A stretch of 6,071 bases of DNA from Clostridiales bacterium (lineage in GTDB: Bacteria > Bacillota > Clostridia > UBA8921). The translations under genes were made by a program, and so were the position numbers. Position 1 is the stretch's first letter, and each line of letters begins with the position of its first letter. The DNA lies in NCBI GenBank assembly GCA_003535395.1, contig DOHE01000133.1, forward strand, positions 1-6,071, given 5' to 3'. The notes beneath the pieces are model-generated. The model did not search any database and was not told where the DNA came from. It saw only the letters and a list, made by a program, of their open reading frames with translations. This document shows, one piece after another, positions 5,785 through 6,071 of the stretch.

Positions 5785-6071
5785 ATGGCAGCGAGCAGGA
5801 AAAGGAAGAAAAGGAAGTCAAGGAAATCGGGTGCCGGCAGAGGACTGAGGTGGCTGGTGTTGTTGCTGGCAATGGCGGCCCTGTTGCTGTCGCTTCGGAC
5901 ACTTGGAGTATTCCGGACCTGGCCGGGGAGACCGTCCGGCGGGACACAGCCGGCAAGTACGGCAACGGCTGCAACCACAACGGCCCATTCATCCAATTCC
6001 AGCCAGAGCACATCCCAACCGACCCTTCCCGATGAATCCCGGCCGGCCGCTTCACCACGGGTCCCCGGGGG
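5785..6071 (+). CDS. Membrane-anchored protein with basic N-terminus and Ser/Thr-rich linker (partial, runs off the window)
   Basis: The frame is open from 5785 to the window end without a stop; about 95 codons are visible. The first 21 residues are strongly basic (MAASRKRKKRKSRKSGAGRG). One hydrophobic segment follows (about 22-38, LRWLVLLLAMAALLLSL), then a linker rich in Ser, Thr, Ala and Pro from about residue 53. This is the plan of a single-pass protein with a small cytoplasmic tail and a large outside domain that lies beyond the window. An in-frame ATG at 5728, four bases after the M50 stop, would add 19 residues but has a poor ribosome site. In related Clostridia an M23 peptidase gene is often beside the SpoIVFB-like gene, so a wall-active or SpoIVFA-like domain may follow. 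No catalytic domain is visible here and I do not assign a function. Confidence 0.7.
   Translation, partial: MAASRKRKKRKSRKSGAGRGLRWLVLLLAMAALLLSLRTLGVFRTWPGRPSGGTQPASTATAATTTAHSSNSSQSTSQPTLPDESRPAASPRVPG

Overview
This window looks like part of a chromosomal cell-shape and division-site operon from a spore-former-related Bacillota bacterium, most likely class Clostridia. Three things support this: the order PBP2, minC, minD, minE, a methylglyoxal-synthase-fold gene, then a SpoIVFB-like membrane protease; strong AAGGAGG-type ribosome sites; and a moderately GC-rich composition (mid-fifties percent by eye). The species cannot be named from sequence alone. All credible genes lie on the + strand.

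Layout. Positions 1-21 probably hold the last codons of an upstream gene (mreD would be expected, but this is not provable). Positions 15-2147 encode a class B penicillin-binding protein of the PBP2/MrdA type, with transmembrane anchor, pedestal and all three transpeptidase motifs. A gap of about 75 bases with a possible weak promoter leads to minC (preferred GTG start at 2224). minC is followed by minD (3046-3852) and minE (3865-4152). The Shine-Dalgarno of minE overlaps the minD stop codon. A gene of the methylglyoxal synthase family (4149-4538) overlaps the minE stop by four bases.

Positions 4539-4658 have no confident gene. They hold a perfect TATAAT hexamer, a small palindrome and a terminator-like hairpin that runs into the start of the next gene. 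That gene (4659-5723) is an M50 intramembrane metalloprotease with HEAGH, NLLPALPMDG and a SpoIVFB-type C-terminal domain. An unusual Pro-Ala-Ser/Gln repeat sits between its first two membrane segments. The window ends inside a gene (5785 to beyond 6071) for a membrane-anchored protein with a very basic N-terminus and a Ser/Thr/Pro-rich linker.

Together the genes describe elongation-type peptidoglycan synthesis (PBP2), placement of the division septum (MinC inhibitor, MinD membrane ATPase, MinE topological factor) and membrane proteolysis. Two observations stand out. The methylglyoxal-synthase-like protein keeps the fold and phosphate-binding signature but lacks the catalytic aspartate and a key histidine. 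The SpoIVFB-like protease carries a repeat-encoded loop and has an ambiguous non-ATG start next to RNA-hairpin-forming sequence. I see no mobile element, CRISPR array, tRNA or rRNA, and no clearly new multi-gene system.
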